Assembly (NCBI GenBank): GCA_005656395.1
Contig: SRSI01000028.1
Location: forward strand, 2,046,001-2,110,000
DNA: 64,000 nt
Origin: Strongyloides papillosus
Lineage: Eukaryota; Nematoda; Chromadorea; Rhabditida; Strongyloididae
Direction of reading: 5' to 3'
Positions 49,263-63,352 of this stretch are shown here, piece by piece. The notes under the pieces were generated by a model. It worked only from the letters and a program-made list of their open reading frames with translations, made no database searches and was not told the DNA's origin. A program made the position numbers and the translations under genes. How positions within the stretch are numbered: position 1 is the stretch's first letter; each line of letters opens with the position of its first letter.

Positions 49263-51485
49263 GTCCAAACGTTATATTCTCCATATACTAATTAGAGAAA
49301 ATTAAATAGTATTATAAAATTTCAACTATTTAATATATATATAAAAATTAAAAGCACTACACTTTTGATGATGGAAATTGAATGAATGAAGATAGGTGAA
49401 CGAGACCACTCACTTATCAATGGGATGGAAATTACAAGATCCCAAAATCAAAAAATCATTTCAAGAGAGAGATAGGTAAAGATAAAGAGAGAGAGAGTAT
49501 GTGGAAAAAATGCATATTAGAAAAATCGACGCCTACATTAAATTTAACATGTCAAAGAGATAGTTTATAAATAGAAGATATTTTTAATTAAATAGATAGT
49601 AGATATAAACAACTATTTATATTACTTAATTAAATTTAGTTTTTAATTAAACAAACAAAATGACAAAGTACAATGATATTTCGAATTATGAAACTTGGGT
49701 AATGTAAAGTATAAAAATCATTTTTTTTTATATAAAATTTGGAGTATGTGGGAGAATTTTTGTTTTCTTAAAAGGTTAATAAGTAAACATTACTTTTCTT
49801 CTGGTGCAATTGATGTTTTGTTATTGTATCTTCATAATCCTTAGTCAATATCCTTATTTATAGAATCTTTTATAAGCAACATTGGACATTTTCAATATAT
49901 TCTCCCTGCCTCACCATTAATTTTTGATATTATATTTATAATTGTAGACATAAAGTATTTTAAATGTTAGCAATAAAAGTTTCATTAAAAAATCATCATT
50001 TTGAGTATACTTATAAGGTTACCAATTTTAAATTATTTTTTTCTATCTCAAGTTATTTAACTTTTCTTTAAAATAAACAATAATAAATACTTGAATTTTT
50101 TTTTTAACTAGCTGTAGTATTATTTATTTTTGAACCATACAAACGATATAAAATATTACAATTATGATTTGTGCTAATGCTTTCATTTTTTTTATTCTAA
50201 TAGGATGATTTAATCCTCTCTAAGTGTATAAAATATCGTAAATATATTTTGATTGTAAAAATAACTACGAATAATTAAATATCTTATTTTTATACTCTTA
50301 GTGAAAATTTAGAGACCATATTTAAATAAATTCAAAATTCAGAAATTATTATAAACATTAATAAATGGTGTTAATCTAAAAGATAATATTTGTTTATATA
50401 AATGATACACTAAAATTTCTATTTCATTTCATCGCTTAATCTTTTTCAGGAAAGAAAATCTTAAATGTTATTGAAACACTTAGTAGTGTTTTTATTCTCA
50501 AATATTACATTTTATTATATAAAGACATTTTTATTTATTTTTAAAATTGTTGTACATTTTATTTAATTTTCATACTTTATATTTTGAGAATACGAAAAAC
50601 TTATTATCGAAAATAGGGTGTTTTTCCAGATATTCTTTGAAAAGTCATTCTGGAGATATTGTTAAATTTAGAGAAAAATGTAAATTATTTTATGTAAAAA
50701 ATACTAACTTAAAATTTAAATTTCTATATCCTCATTTAAGATGGAGAATTTTTAATGAAACTTATATTTATAAAGCTGTCAACATCTTGACTGCAAAATG
50801 ACTATAATGATACCTAATTTTCATACCTTTAGACATATAAAATTATTAAATGAAGCATGTTTATTATTACTTATGAAAAACTTTAAACAACTAAAAATTG
50901 AATAGAATAATATGAATATTTTTCAAACCCAATAATTAAACATAATTGTCGATCCCAATTTTTCCTTTTACTAATCGTACTGGAACCAACCATGGTGAAA
51001 GTATATTTTATATACCAGTTTTTTTATTTTATAAAAATATTTAATTGGAAATGTAAGCTAGAATCTCAGGCATAAAAAAATTCAAATAATTATTATGCAT
51101 GTTTCGATGGTGTTGACCAAATGTAGCATTAAACAATAAGAATAAATTTATACATACTCTATATACTACACTTAGCTTTTTAACGTCATCTCTTTTATTT
51201 TCATAATTCCTTATGTATCACAATAAATAAAGCTTTACAATAATTGTACCTAAGATATCAACAAATCTAAAATTGTATAATCATGTGTTTACATACCACC
51301 TAAGTATCAATATTATAATTAGCTTTATTTAATCAATTTTTTTAAAATTAATGTTCATTGTGTTTATTGTTGTTTATGACATTCATTAAAAGGTTTAAAT
51401 ATCATCTCAAATAACTCTACACTAAGATTCTATATTTTAAAATGTCTCTGAAGATTATCTGAAAAAATTAAATTTAAACTTTGGT
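49263..51485. other. AT-rich spacer with small repeats and weak frames
   Basis: A perfect 10-bp stem occurs at 49301-49310 with 49325-49334 (loop 14 nt, A/U only). A GA-rich simple repeat lies at 49463-49498. An 84-codon plus-strand frame at 50547-50801 lacks an ATG near its start and has no family resemblance. I call no gene here. Confidence 0.4.
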
Positions 51486-52020
51486 GATTTTACCTTGAGG
51501 ATTCAAAAGTGGCTTTTGAATAATCGGAGATCATCTGTAGAATACTATCTAAGTGTTAATTTCCTAACTATTTGTACCCAAAACTCCATGTAGAAGTCAT
51601 GTACTTAGTTATGGGCTAAGATGCCTCTTAAGACAGCTTCTGCAAAATTTGAAACAACACTCACTTGTAGAATCCTGTCCCAATGCAGGTTCTGCTTATT
51701 AGTTTATTACTGAGGCTATGGACTCACTCAAATAGTGAAAACCTGTCTAATAGCGATATCTGTAGTACTTAAGAGTGTTTCACCTACGAAGATTGGTCTA
51801 TAGCACGTTTCGAAAGGATAAGGACTCCCGGAATATCCCTATGCTAAAAGGAATTGGCTATTAAGCCCAAAATTCTACTTGCCAGGTGTTTACTTTACCT
51901 ACTGATAGATAGGTTTATTGAAGCTCCTCATTGTAAATTCATTTTACTACACGTATAAGAAGTTGTAATAACAATAAAACGTATGGGATGCAATCTTAGA
52001 GTAGTAGTTCACCACAGGTA
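51486..52020. other. GC-richer non-coding island, possible decayed element or structured RNA
   Basis: This stretch has clearly more G and C than everything around it, yet all six frames hold stops. The longest stop-free runs are about 45 codons and none looks like a known protein. Several small stem-loops are visible: 51676-51704 (GTAGAA and CCTG pairing with CAGG and TTCTGC), TTGGC/GCC-AA near 51855, and CTTAG/CTAAG near 51605. It could be a decayed transposable element, a pseudogene or a structured non-coding RNA; the sequence alone does not decide. Confidence 0.4.
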
Positions 52021-52599
52021 CAAAAATAAGATAATAATTAGTTTACCAAGATCTAGTAGAATTACATTTAACAATAGTAAAGGAAAAATTTGCTGGAAAA
52101 TATGAAATACAATAAATTTTGAGATTTAACATAAATAAACAATATTAATATAATAAATATATAAAGAAATTGTTAAAGATATAAGAAGGCTTAAAGCAAT
52201 TAATATTTATAATTAATACTTAGATTTTAATCTTCGAATTCACTTATTCACAATATTATGTTTCTGTAGACATACCGACATCCTTTATTTGACTTATATC
52301 TCCTTATAGTAATGGTGAATATTGGTTGTTTGAGATGCTTTTAGATTATTGCTTACATATCTAAATGCCATAATTTCACTTTCTAAACCAACACGACGTG
52401 AAATTGTTCCAAGGCTTTTTTGCAATCAATCAAATAAACTTCAAATGTCGTACTTCAGTTGTCTTTGTTTTTTACATTAACTACAGTAACGTTTTATAAG
52501 TCAAAAATTTACATTTTGTACTGACTCTAACTAAAATCATTAATTTGCTTAGTATCTTTATTTTGTCTTATACAATAAAAAAATTTTATATTGGGCTGT

Positions 52600-53580
52600 T
52601 CTTATTGTTTGCAACAAATTTTATATGAAAAGTAGTTAATTTTTTGAATTATTCTAGTTGTTTCTTAAAGTTCTATCTATTGATTTCTTTTGAATCCAAT
52701 TATTTCAATAGATATGAAACCATTCCTCAATATTTATTAAAAATATTGTAAAATTTTGATTAATCTTTAATGTATTTCTCAAATTTTAACATTATATTTA
52801 TGAAGATATTAATTGCTTTCGATGTAAAACTTCATGATCTATTAAATAGAAAAGATTCTAAGTGATTCTGACAGTTATTAATTATATATGGATAACTTTT
52901 TTTGTTATAAGTTAAAAAAAACAGCAAAATCAAAGTATTATTTATTTTTTTATTCATGTGCAACAGTTTTTACCACATAAAAGTTAATATTGATAATTTC
53001 AGTGTGAAAATTTACGCTCTATTGATAAAACAAATTTCATAGAATTCTAACAACTTACTATTTTGATATTAATATTTTTTTAAAAAAAATTTTATATATG
53101 GTAAACATATTACTTCTTTTATTTGTTTGCTTTCTTAAGATATTAGCATTATACCTGTAAACGTATTGATAACTTTTAACATAAAACTCCATGTTCTTTC
53201 GAATGGAGGTAAATTTAGGCAATTGTAATCATTATTTCTTGAGATATAAGTTGTTTTTTTAAAATATCAATATGTGACTAGTTTTTAAATCATATCTAAA
53301 GAATTTTTTACTTCGCATAAAGAGCTTTTTATTAATTCATTTGTGAAACTTCATGCCTATCGATGTAATTAGTTTCATGGGCTTCTAAATATTAAATTTT
53401 GTGATATAAATATTTTGTTTTTGAAAGAATTAATATAAATAGACAAAATACTTCTCTATAGATTTCCTGAGAATTTAACATTATATTTCTAAATTATTGA
53501 AGATCTTTGGTATAAAGTTTCATGATCTATACAATTAAGATAATTTTATCAGATTATGTGTACGAATTCAGATGCTATGT
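52600..53580. repeat. old tandem array, period about 170 bp
   Basis: Five or six diverged units follow each other. A shared core with the pattern AAA-TTCATG-TCTAT starts at about 52671, 52831, 53011, 53188, 53350 and 53519, giving spacings of 160, 180, 177, 162 and 169. Units at 52787 and 53474 share TTAACATTATATTT and then TTCATGATCTAT. The units at 52990 and 53165 share TATTGATAA followed by TT. Stops occur throughout, so it is not coding. It looks like a decayed satellite or minisatellite. Confidence 0.5.
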
Positions 53581-56500
53581 GCACTTTTGTTAACCATTTC
53601 TTGTAGTTTATGAATAAAAATATAAGATTTAACTTGTTGTAAAACTTAGAAACTTTAAAATAGGTATATTTTTGTGTTTGGAGATTTTTGCAAGTTCAAG
53701 AATTGTTTTTAAATCTTTTTTTTCATTATTTAATTCCTAACAACTACTTTTATAAACTGTTATCAGAATATATTTTTAAGAAAATGATGGAAATACATGT
53801 TCATGTTTTTGAATCCAAATATCAATAATACCAATTTTTATGGTGTTACCTTAATTAATTAATTAAAATATGCTTCTTTTACTTCCTTAAAAACATTCTT
53901 TTAAAATATTGAAAAGGATTAAAATAGACATGAAAAATAAAAGTTATCTATAAGAAAATACATTATTATCGCTCTCATACTAATAATCTTCTGTTTTTCA
54001 AATTTTATATATGTATTTATTTTAAAATAAAGGTTAATGGTAAAAATAAATGTTTTTTTCATTAATATTAAAAATGAGATGGATTAAATATTTACTTATT
54101 TGTTTTAATAAAAAATATATGATAATTAGGGAAATTAGAGAAATGGATATTGTGTAATCTGTTATTTTAATGATTGTAATTAGATGATATATATTTACTG
54201 CATAATTATTTCTTGTTTACCACCCTCAACAAAGAGAGATAAAATAAAATGATAGTTCTAAAGATTTTAATACATAGATTGCAAGAAATATATGTGATTT
54301 ATAACTATTTATTTTGATAGATATGAAATAGATTGAGGGAAGTTATATTTAATAATTGAATTAACCAATTTACTTCTAAAATATAATGATCTTTCGTTTC
54401 TAAAGTTATTATATTCCTACCAGTTGTTTATATATTTTATGAAAATATTGGAAGAGATGAGTAAGTTATGATTTATAAATTATTGATCACTATTTACGTC
54501 AATTTCATATCAACTAACAAAAATCATTACATCGATTACGAAGGTGTTAATGTATAAAAAACAATTTTTTTTAATAAAATGATGAATGAGATAACAATTT
54601 TAGACAAGATTTTTTAATCAACATTTAAACACCAATATATACATAATTTTATATATTGAAGGCACAAATTTATTTTTAAAAATTGGTGTTTATAAAGTTT
54701 TTTGTTTGTGTAATATTGTAATTTTCATCATCATCTATTTGTAAGAAAAAAATAACAACAATATGAGCACCTGCCAATTAATATCAAAATAGTAAAATAA
54801 ATACAGGAAAGTCATATGTTAAGTGTTTTTTTAAAAAATGAATAATCTTTTTACGCATTTTTTATATGAAAATTTTTTAACGATTTGTATTTTTTTAAAG
54901 AAACTGCATTATTTATTTATGATAAGTTGGTTGCAGAAGGAAAAGGTCATAAAATGTATGGTATTTTATATATAGATATATAAATATATTGTTGCATAAG
55001 TATATCTTGAGGGTGTTGTGTATAAGTCTAATGATAAGCAAATGGAAATTGTAAATACTAAAGATCATTCCCATATATATCTTAAAATATTAATTTGATT
55101 TCTAATGACATTCTATTTACTCCTTTTAACGGTAATATAAATTAAATTTCCTTAAAATAAAAGCTATAGTAAAAAGTTAATTTTATATCATTTCTTCTCA
55201 AATACATTAATCTATTGTTAAAGAGAGAAAAAAGCATAATTCTAAACAGACAATTTTATTTCACAAGCTAAATTTTTTTCTTATCATACAATATATATTT
55301 TAATAACTCCTTGTTTTTATTTTCTATAATACCACAATGCTACTTTAAAGCCTAAATGAAAATAGAATTTTTCTGTTTTAAAAAAATACTAGGTAACTAC
55401 AAATCTTTTTTTTTTATTGTTTTCGATAAAACAAGCTAAATAAACTTTAGTGCAAATCTTAAGAACCAATTATTTTTAATTATTTAATATTTTTATTTTA
55501 ATTATTGTTTTTGTCTATCCCTAAAAAATAATCCTTGTATAATTATAATTTATAATAAATATAAAAATTTATTCCTCCCATATAGCTATAAATAATGTAT
55601 TACCATAAAAAATAAGTTACTTCCTTTTTATGTGAAAAAAATAAATATCTTATTTTCATTTATCCTTAAAAAAGATTTTTTTTGTCTTGAAGATTGAGTA
55701 ACATTTTGTCTGATTTTTCATTAACTCTATGTTGTTAAACAAACTGAATAACTAAACTAATTCTATTTTTTATGTTACATTAACATCTATCAAAATTGAG
55801 GGTGGATCAGGAATAGTAAAAATAATATCGCACACATTCTTCTTTTTATCACTTTTAAAATAAAAGCATTGCATTTTTATGAATCCTAATTTGTTCTTTC
55901 ACATTTTTACTTGAACATGTTAAAAAGAATAGGTTTTTACATCTTTTCGACATAAAAATGTTGAGAGGAGATTGCCTGTCGGACTATACTATAGTTATCC
56001 ACTAATTTTTATTGCCTATCTTTTCTTTAAACATTAATGTATCATAACCGTTTAACTTATTAATCCTTAATATTGGTTTTAAAACTTTATAATGTCATTT
56101 TATATATTTACAAGATATGATAACTTTAAATATCTTAAATATTAATCATAAAATTTTATTTGATATATATGTGAAATTTAATATATATAATATTAAGAGG
56201 TTATGTTTTACCTCTACATACTTCCAGGAGAGGGTGGATAAAAGAGGGAAGGAACATTAATATCTTTCTTAATCCATAATACTGATTATCTAATATTCAA
56301 ATTAAATTTTAATTCAATAAAATATAGAAAGTACAAATTTCATATTTTCTCATTCGTCAAATATTCATTTATATGAGTATATGATAGTAAAATATGGTGA
56401 ATTACATTTTATTATTAAATTTGTCTATATTTAATCAAACGAATATAGATAAATATATTTTTTGTATAATATATTATTCAAATATAAAAATGTTCCTTTT

Positions 56501-58784
56501 TACTTGATTTTTTATCATATTATTTCATTGTTATGTTAAAGAGAAAAATGAAGTTGTTTTATAATTTTTGAACACTCCAAAAAGATATATAGATGGATAA
56601 AAAGTGATGTTTTAGAAAATTTGAAAGGGAAAAATAGAAATTTTTTGATGATCTTGAGAAGTTAAATTAAATTAACTTTTTTTTTTATCATTTTTAAAAG
56701 TCATTTTTGATGAATTTTATTAAAAATCACTTAAATAGTCCTATTATATTTTTAAATTACACACTTGAAAGGAAAAATAAAATTGCCAAGTTTTCCTTTC
56801 AATAATTCTTATAATATTTTAATATAATTTTTATACTTTTATGTACCATTTTGTTATAATTATTTTATCAAGTTCTTTTATCTTATTTGTACTTTATTAA
56901 AATTATTAGGTGTAATGTATATAGATATCTCTACTTCAGGATGAAAACATTTTCACTAAGGGTGTATAATTTATTATTTTGTTGTAAAAAAATTTTTGTT
57001 GATGGTAAAAACAACTTTAACCTTTACTATCACTAAAAGTTAATAATTTTATGCTTTTTTTATAATTCTACTCTAACATATTCTATATCAAAATATATAG
57101 TTTAACATTTTTTAAAGAAGGGAAATGGTTTTGTAATATTGATGAAGATATTTTAAAATTCAATTTCGTCAAGTGATTCATTTCTAAAGAAAAAGAGAGA
57201 GATATGTGAGTGAATAAGTAAAATATTCATCTTAAAAATATAAGTAATTTATTCTTGTATTCTTGGCAATTAAAGAAATCTTCGTTTTGAATAAAATAAT
57301 AACATATTTGGGGGAGGAATAGATATGGAAATAAATTAAATAAACATTTCGTGTAATTAGAAAAATATTAGAAATTAGATATTTCCATCTTCAATTACTC
57401 GTGTTTTTAGGATCATTCTTGAAAAGTTTAACATATATACATGTTTAAATACCTCATTTTTCACGGAGTATTTTTTACATATTATGATGACACGCTATAG
57501 TATTATATTTTATGTTTACCTTTGTCATTTTCAACGTAACATAATTATTTTTTATAGTATAAAATTTCAATCTTATTTTATTTGAAATTTTAAATTGAGT
57601 TTCTTATTTTGTTATAAGGTAATCATTTATTTTTCGTAAAAACCTGTTTTTTTTATAACTTTTTCTTAAAAGATTAAAATTTTCGTTCTTGTACATAAAA
57701 AAATTATAATAATCAAATTTAGTGTATAAAAGGAATATAATTGTTGTGATTTTAGATGTTTGTAGATTTTTAAACCTTTTTTTGCCCTTTTTCTTAAAAT
57801 ATGATTTTTTTACTTAATTATACCTAGAAGAATAATTTTAATGAGCTTACGTCAAATTACTTCTTTTTAAAATCTCCATGGGAATTTCTTTTCTCCTAAT
57901 GTATCTTTTTTTCTTTTATTATCTTTAAGAATAATTATAAACTTTTAAAATTTTACAATTACATTAACTTATTGTAATCTTATTCGTATTTAAATGTAGT
58001 TTGTTTACTTCATTAAATAGTTTGACATACTCCATCTTTTATTTTTTTTTAAATATTTTCAACTTTTGTACTAAATAATGTAAAAATATTTTGCCACATT
58101 ATTAATATCAACAAGTGTATGTATAACTTATCAATTTATTAATTAAAGTGACAAATTTAATAAACAGTGATTACTTGTTTAAAAAAATGTACTTTAAATT
58201 TACATATATTTTATTTTTATTGTAATTCAATTATTATAGATAAACAGAGTTAAAAAAAAGTATTAGTAAATTTATTTTTATAATGAAAAATGTTGAAAAA
58301 TCATGACATAATATTGTAATAAATTATACTATGAAGTAATCTTTAAAAAAATATATTGAAATAAAAAAGAAAATATTAACATGCTCAAAAATATAGATAA
58401 TATTTAGCATGACAACCATAAGCAGATTGTTTTTATTTTAAAACCACCTTTGAATTTTGATATTCAATGAATAAATAAATATCACTTCTCAATATATGGT
58501 AAATTTTTAAGCTAATATATTAATTACAACATAGAAATGTTATTTTAACGTAATAGTTTTCCTATTTTTAATTATTACTTTTTTAATATCTTTGTCTATA
58601 TACCATGATAGTTATTTTTAATGTCTTTTAGACATCGTGATAAAAAAATTTTATTATATAATCTTTTATATTATTTCATATTATTTTTCTTATAAAAATA
58701 TTTAATTTATATTTAATTTCAGGGTAACAAATAAAATTATTGTGGAATTTGACATTATAATCCTATAAATATATACTTTTTAAA
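53581..58784. other. 5.2 kb AT-rich desert
   Basis: No supported gene or RNA. The sequence is uniformly AT-rich with many T- and A-runs. The right end (about 58700-58722) is a pyrimidine-rich tract ending TTTAATTTCAG, a good splice acceptor 62 bases before the next ATG. The last 60 bases are therefore probably 5' untranslated exon of the gene at 58785. Confidence 0.45.
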
Positions 58785-58991
58785 ATGATGTTAAGAAAAT
58801 TTTCAAGAATGTCAAATTATTCTACCGGTGAGGATGACGAAACTTCTGGATTTAGTGATTTATCATATTCATCAAATATTCAAGATCATGGAAGTTCAGG
58901 TAGAGGAAAGAGTAAGAAAAAATGGAGTACAGCATTTAGAGTAATGCAGGGTCTTCATCGTTTTAAGAATTTTAAAAATATTGAAGATAAT
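58785..58991 (+). CDS. first coding exon of an unknown protein
   Basis: An exon of 69 codons with a start ATG at 58785 (a second ATG follows at once) and a strong GTAAGT donor at 58992. It is preceded by an acceptor at 58722, so the transcript has at least one 5' exon or a spliced leader. The peptide is Ser/Gly-rich and acidic (TGEDDETSGFSDLSYSSN), then basic (RGKSKKKWSTAFRVMQGLHR) and ends IEDN. The exon ends in phase 0. It cannot join directly to the exon at 63152 (needs phase 1), nor to any phase-0 acceptor near 62415. Its next exon is therefore unseen or lies beyond the window. I do not recognise the family. Confidence 0.6.
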
Positions 58992-61900
58992 GTAAGTTAT
59001 TATAAATAATTTATAAAAGTATAATAAGCAGTATGGGATAAAAAAATAAAGATGAATCATTGGTGATTATCCTTTTATCTACCATCAAAGAGATAATATT
59101 TTTAAAAAATATAGAAAAAAAATAATTTTATTAAAGTAAATTACACTAATACAAAAGTATATTTTTTATACGTTGTAACTATTGTTTCATTCTAAAATAT
59201 ACCATAATTTAATCAAAAAAAGTCTTTTCATTCTTTTGAAATATCAATTTTTATAAATACAATAAGGCTATTAAATAATGAACTTTTTTTCATACTAATA
59301 TTGTATTCAATGTTTTTTGAATGTAAATTATATATGTTTAAAATATATACTATGTATCATACTTTGTCAACACTTAAGTTTTTCACAGACTGTAAGGTTA
59401 AAGTTGTAACTAAGGAAGATTAAAATGTTAAAATAATTTTAACTTTCATCTACTTAAAAATTTTCATGTACTTCAAGGATTGTAGAAAGTATATAAATTT
59501 CAGAATACATCTATATATTGCCTTTTAATTTTTTTATGTACTTAATTTCAAATATATACTTGCTTTTATCCTAAATCTATCAAGTGGAAAATTTTTTAAA
59601 TATTTTAAAATTTAGTATTTTTCGTAAAATGATATATATAATATAAATCTTTCAATTTTATGTAAAAGTATTTTTTTTCTAATCATGGTTATGAATAAAG
59701 ATGAATATATTGAAATATTATCATATATTACATCATACATTATTTTACAGATTATAATGTTAACTATTCATAGCTATACGTATCAAAAAATTTATAGATT
59801 ATCTTTTAAATAATTAAAAAAAAAATGTTTTGTAGGTGATAAAAAATATAGTTGTATGAATAAAAATTCTACCATATTTTAATTTAAAATTGTACTAATA
59901 TATAAAAAAGTGTTTTTGTAAAAAAATTCATTTTTTGAAGGTTTCTAGAATAAAAAAAATTTTTTTTATTTATCAACATTTTTATAATTAATATTCGCTT
60001 CCATATTTAAAAATTATTTATGGATACCTTAATACATGTATAATGAGACATAAAAAAAATATGACGTATATGACTTTTATGATAATTAGTTTTATTCATT
60101 AATAAATTATCATAATTAGAATTATAATTCCTTAATTTAAGATATTTTCAAATTTAAGAAAATAGTGTTTTATGTCAAAAATATACTATTATTTTTTCCC
60201 TTTATATATTACAAATGTAATAGTGTGAAGGTGTTTATTTATATTATATCAGTTTCTAACAAACTTCTTTTATTATATATGCACTTAAAAAATTAAAATC
60301 ATGTTTCCGTTTTCAACAACACTTTACAATCCTTAAATATTAAATAACTGTAATCAAAAACTCTATAATGATTTTTTTTTATACTTTTATTTTCTTATTT
60401 ATTATTACAAATGTTTATGTATTTACAATATTATTATTTATTATACTTGACAATCAAAGTTAAACTTGATTCATTTAATATTTACAAAATATATTTTGTA
60501 TGATTAGTTAAATGAAAAATTTTAGTAATTTAAATACTTAATTATATAAATTTTTTATTTATTCACACAAAATTTTATTTGGTTCACTGTGTACTCTCCA
60601 CACATTGTTAAAGGTATTGAACACATTTTTTATAAAATATTATTGTTATTACTACCGTAACAACGAATACAACTATGGATTTTCATGAGAAAGACCGTCT
60701 TGTCTTTTTTTAATAAGTTGAATAAATTTTGTAGATATTGGTAAAATAATGCATGAAAGATTATTAATATCTTTTTTGAGTGAAATGTATTTTATATTTA
60801 TAATTTTATCATTTATTACAAATTTTTAACTTTTATTTATGAAGGTAGTGTGGTTTAATTTAAAATTTATTTGTACTCTAATTTTAAAGTATCTTTGTAC
60901 ATCATAATAATATATTGTTTAGAAGGGAAAAAATTTTAGAAAAAAATATTATGTTCATTACTTTTTGATTAATGCTACATATTTTATATGTCATCCTAAA
61001 CAATTATATTACGTATGATAAATATTTTATGGAGTGACTCATTGTATTTTAACATATTATCATTAAAGGTCTGTGTTTAAGTTGTAAAAATGTTTTTAAA
61101 AAATATCTATTATTTTATAGTTTCCCATTTTTAAAATTTATATACAAATAATATCGTTTTTTTGATATCCATAGGAAAAATCATTATCTTGAAAGTGTAT
61201 ATTTTTTTTGTAAGATATTATTATTCTCTTTATTATCATTTTTTTTAACAATACTAGCAATTAAGTAACAATATGAAGTCAAAAAAGGGTATAAATAAAT
61301 ATAATAGTTTTATATAGATTTTGAAATACCAAGGAGATAAATGATAAATTTTTGATAAGAATAGATAAAGTACTAGCTGATAAGTTATCCAACCAGAGGA
61401 TATATACCCTTTGACTTAATGAAATCGAGAATTATTAATTATTTTTACCACTCTTTCTTGGTACCCTTGGAAGTGATAAACTTTTGCCATGATATTTCAC
61501 TATTTTAATTATTTAACTAGTTATAGGAAATAAGAATATGTTTTAAAAGTTAATATGTCATTATTCTTTATTAATATTTCTACTGCCGTCTTTTTTTGAA
61601 TAATTAAGCTAATTATACAATGTTAAATATTACAAGTTATGGAATATATCATTATTTAGTAATGATAAAAATAGTTAACTTTACCATCCATCTGATTTAA
61701 TTCCTTAGAGACATATCTTTTATGGATCTCAATATACATTTTTTTATATTTTTTACAAAATATTCTTACTAAATTATCAATGGCGATATTCTACTTTTCT
61801 CATGTTATCACTATCATAAAATATTTATCTATATCATATATACATTTAATGAAAAGGTTAAAAAATTTTTGATTAGTATACTTTTTGAATTTCCTTTAAA

Positions 61901-62414
61901 AATAGATGCATAAAACGATTAAAATGCATATTTAAAAAATTTATATTTATAAAAAATTAAACTATTATGTTTTAGAGGATTATGTTTTTAATGAATATGT
62001 AGGAAACTTAAATATTTAATCTTTATTGTATGCTTTATTTATTAACTAATAGATTAAAACCTTAATCTTTAAAACTATTATTTTAAAATAAAAAATATAA
62101 AAAAAAGTCTGTTTATAAGTAGATAAATTTCATTAATATACATTTTTATATCTTTATTATCAATGAATACATATATTTTAATACAAATATAACGTTTAAA
62201 TTAATGTATATTTACATTTTCTTATCATTTTTAGCATTTACGCATTTCTGAAAACACATTTTGTATTAATAAGAATAATTTCATAGTATAAAACTAAGAT
62301 TTCTTTCTCTGTTTTCTAACTTTTTTAAAAAGTACAAGGCATCCTTTGAAAACTTTTTATTGAAGAAGTGAAATTAATATTAAAGACTGTTGGAAGGACA
62401 ATTAAAATATAAAA
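58992..62414. other. 3.4 kb AT-rich region, probably intronic
   Basis: No exon or RNA gene is supported here. It follows a strong donor at 58992, so at least part is likely intron of the gene starting at 58785. The last 100 bases precede the ATG at 62415 and contain an in-frame TAA (62406-62408), so this part is a promoter or 5' leader for that start. Confidence 0.4.
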
Positions 62415-63352
62415 ATGTCCTATGGGCGGAGAGCTAGTTTACAATGTAATTTGTTTAGAGAATGTAATGTTGTAGATAAAAATGAATCTTACGGTGATTA
62501 TAAATCTTTTTGTTATTTAAAAAAATTTGTTAATGATCATAATAATATTGAACAACGCCACAATTCATTTTCTAATTTGAAGCACAGTCAACTAACATTA
62601 GGTGGTAGATCTATCGTTCCTAGGCAATCTAATATGAATGGAGTAACTGGTTATACTCCTGTATCAAGTTCTAATTCATCTCCTAATCATCATAGAAGAT
62701 CCCAACCATCTATTTGTTATTATAGTCGTTCGGATCCATTTGATGGTAGTGTTAATAATAGAGAAACTTCCTATCCTCACTCAATTGTTGATAGAAACAA
62801 AATTATTGACCAATATGGGAGTCCTAGACTAGGTTCCAATGGCCAAAGAAGGATTCCACAACATGTATTACATCATACCCCTTCACAGCCTATACTTAAA
62901 TTATCCCATAATACACAACAAATATGTAATCCTTATACTCCAACTACTACACCATATGAGTCACCAATAGCAGGAAGGAAATTACCAATGAAACCAATAG
63001 GTCAACAAAGATTATTACATAGAGCACCTAAATCTGATTTAAACTTTCGTTTTCAGAAACATCTTGAAGAGATTGAAAGAAGAAGCTTAGAAAAAAATTC
63101 TGAAGGTAAGATATAAATATTTTAGTTCAAATTTTATTGCTTTATTTTTAGAAATTGATCCAGTGTATTTAGCATTAAAACAAGCACATAAAACATATGG
63201 TCGACGATCATCATCATCACATAACTGTGATTCAATATCGCCCTCGCCAAGAAACTTATCGCAAACATCACTTCAAGATAGCGGATATGTTGAAGCAGTA
63301 ATAGAGAATCGTTCTCGCTTATTAGGTTCAACACCTTTACTTAACCAACAAA
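62415..63352 (+). CDS. unknown Ser/Pro/His-rich protein, 5' part of gene
   Basis: Exons 62415-63105 and 63152-63352. The 46-nt intron (GTAAG...TTTTTAG) joins in phase 1 through GAA, giving about 297 residues so far. A donor GTAAGT at 63353 shows that the gene continues. Exon 1 starts MSYGRRASLQCNLFRECNVV. It is rich in S, P, H, N and R, looks disordered, and ends with a basic coiled stretch (FQKHLEEIERRSLEKNSE). Exon 2 has DPVYLALKQAHKTYGRR and then LSQTSLQDSGYVEAVIENR, a Ser-rich run that looks like a regulatory phosphorylation region. The in-frame TAA 9 bases upstream and the lack of an AG in between support the ATG. If the acceptor at 63528-63529 is used, the protein ends two codons later. 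A relation to the exon at 58785 (alternative first exons of one gene) is possible but unproven. Confidence 0.65.

Noticed and set aside
49409..49440. 9-bp hairpin (GATAGGTGA with TCACTTATC)
   Set aside because: The stem does not extend outward on either strand, so it is not precursor-like.
50547..50801. 84-codon plus-strand frame
   Set aside because: Lacks an ATG near its start and has no recognisable family. Left as spacer.
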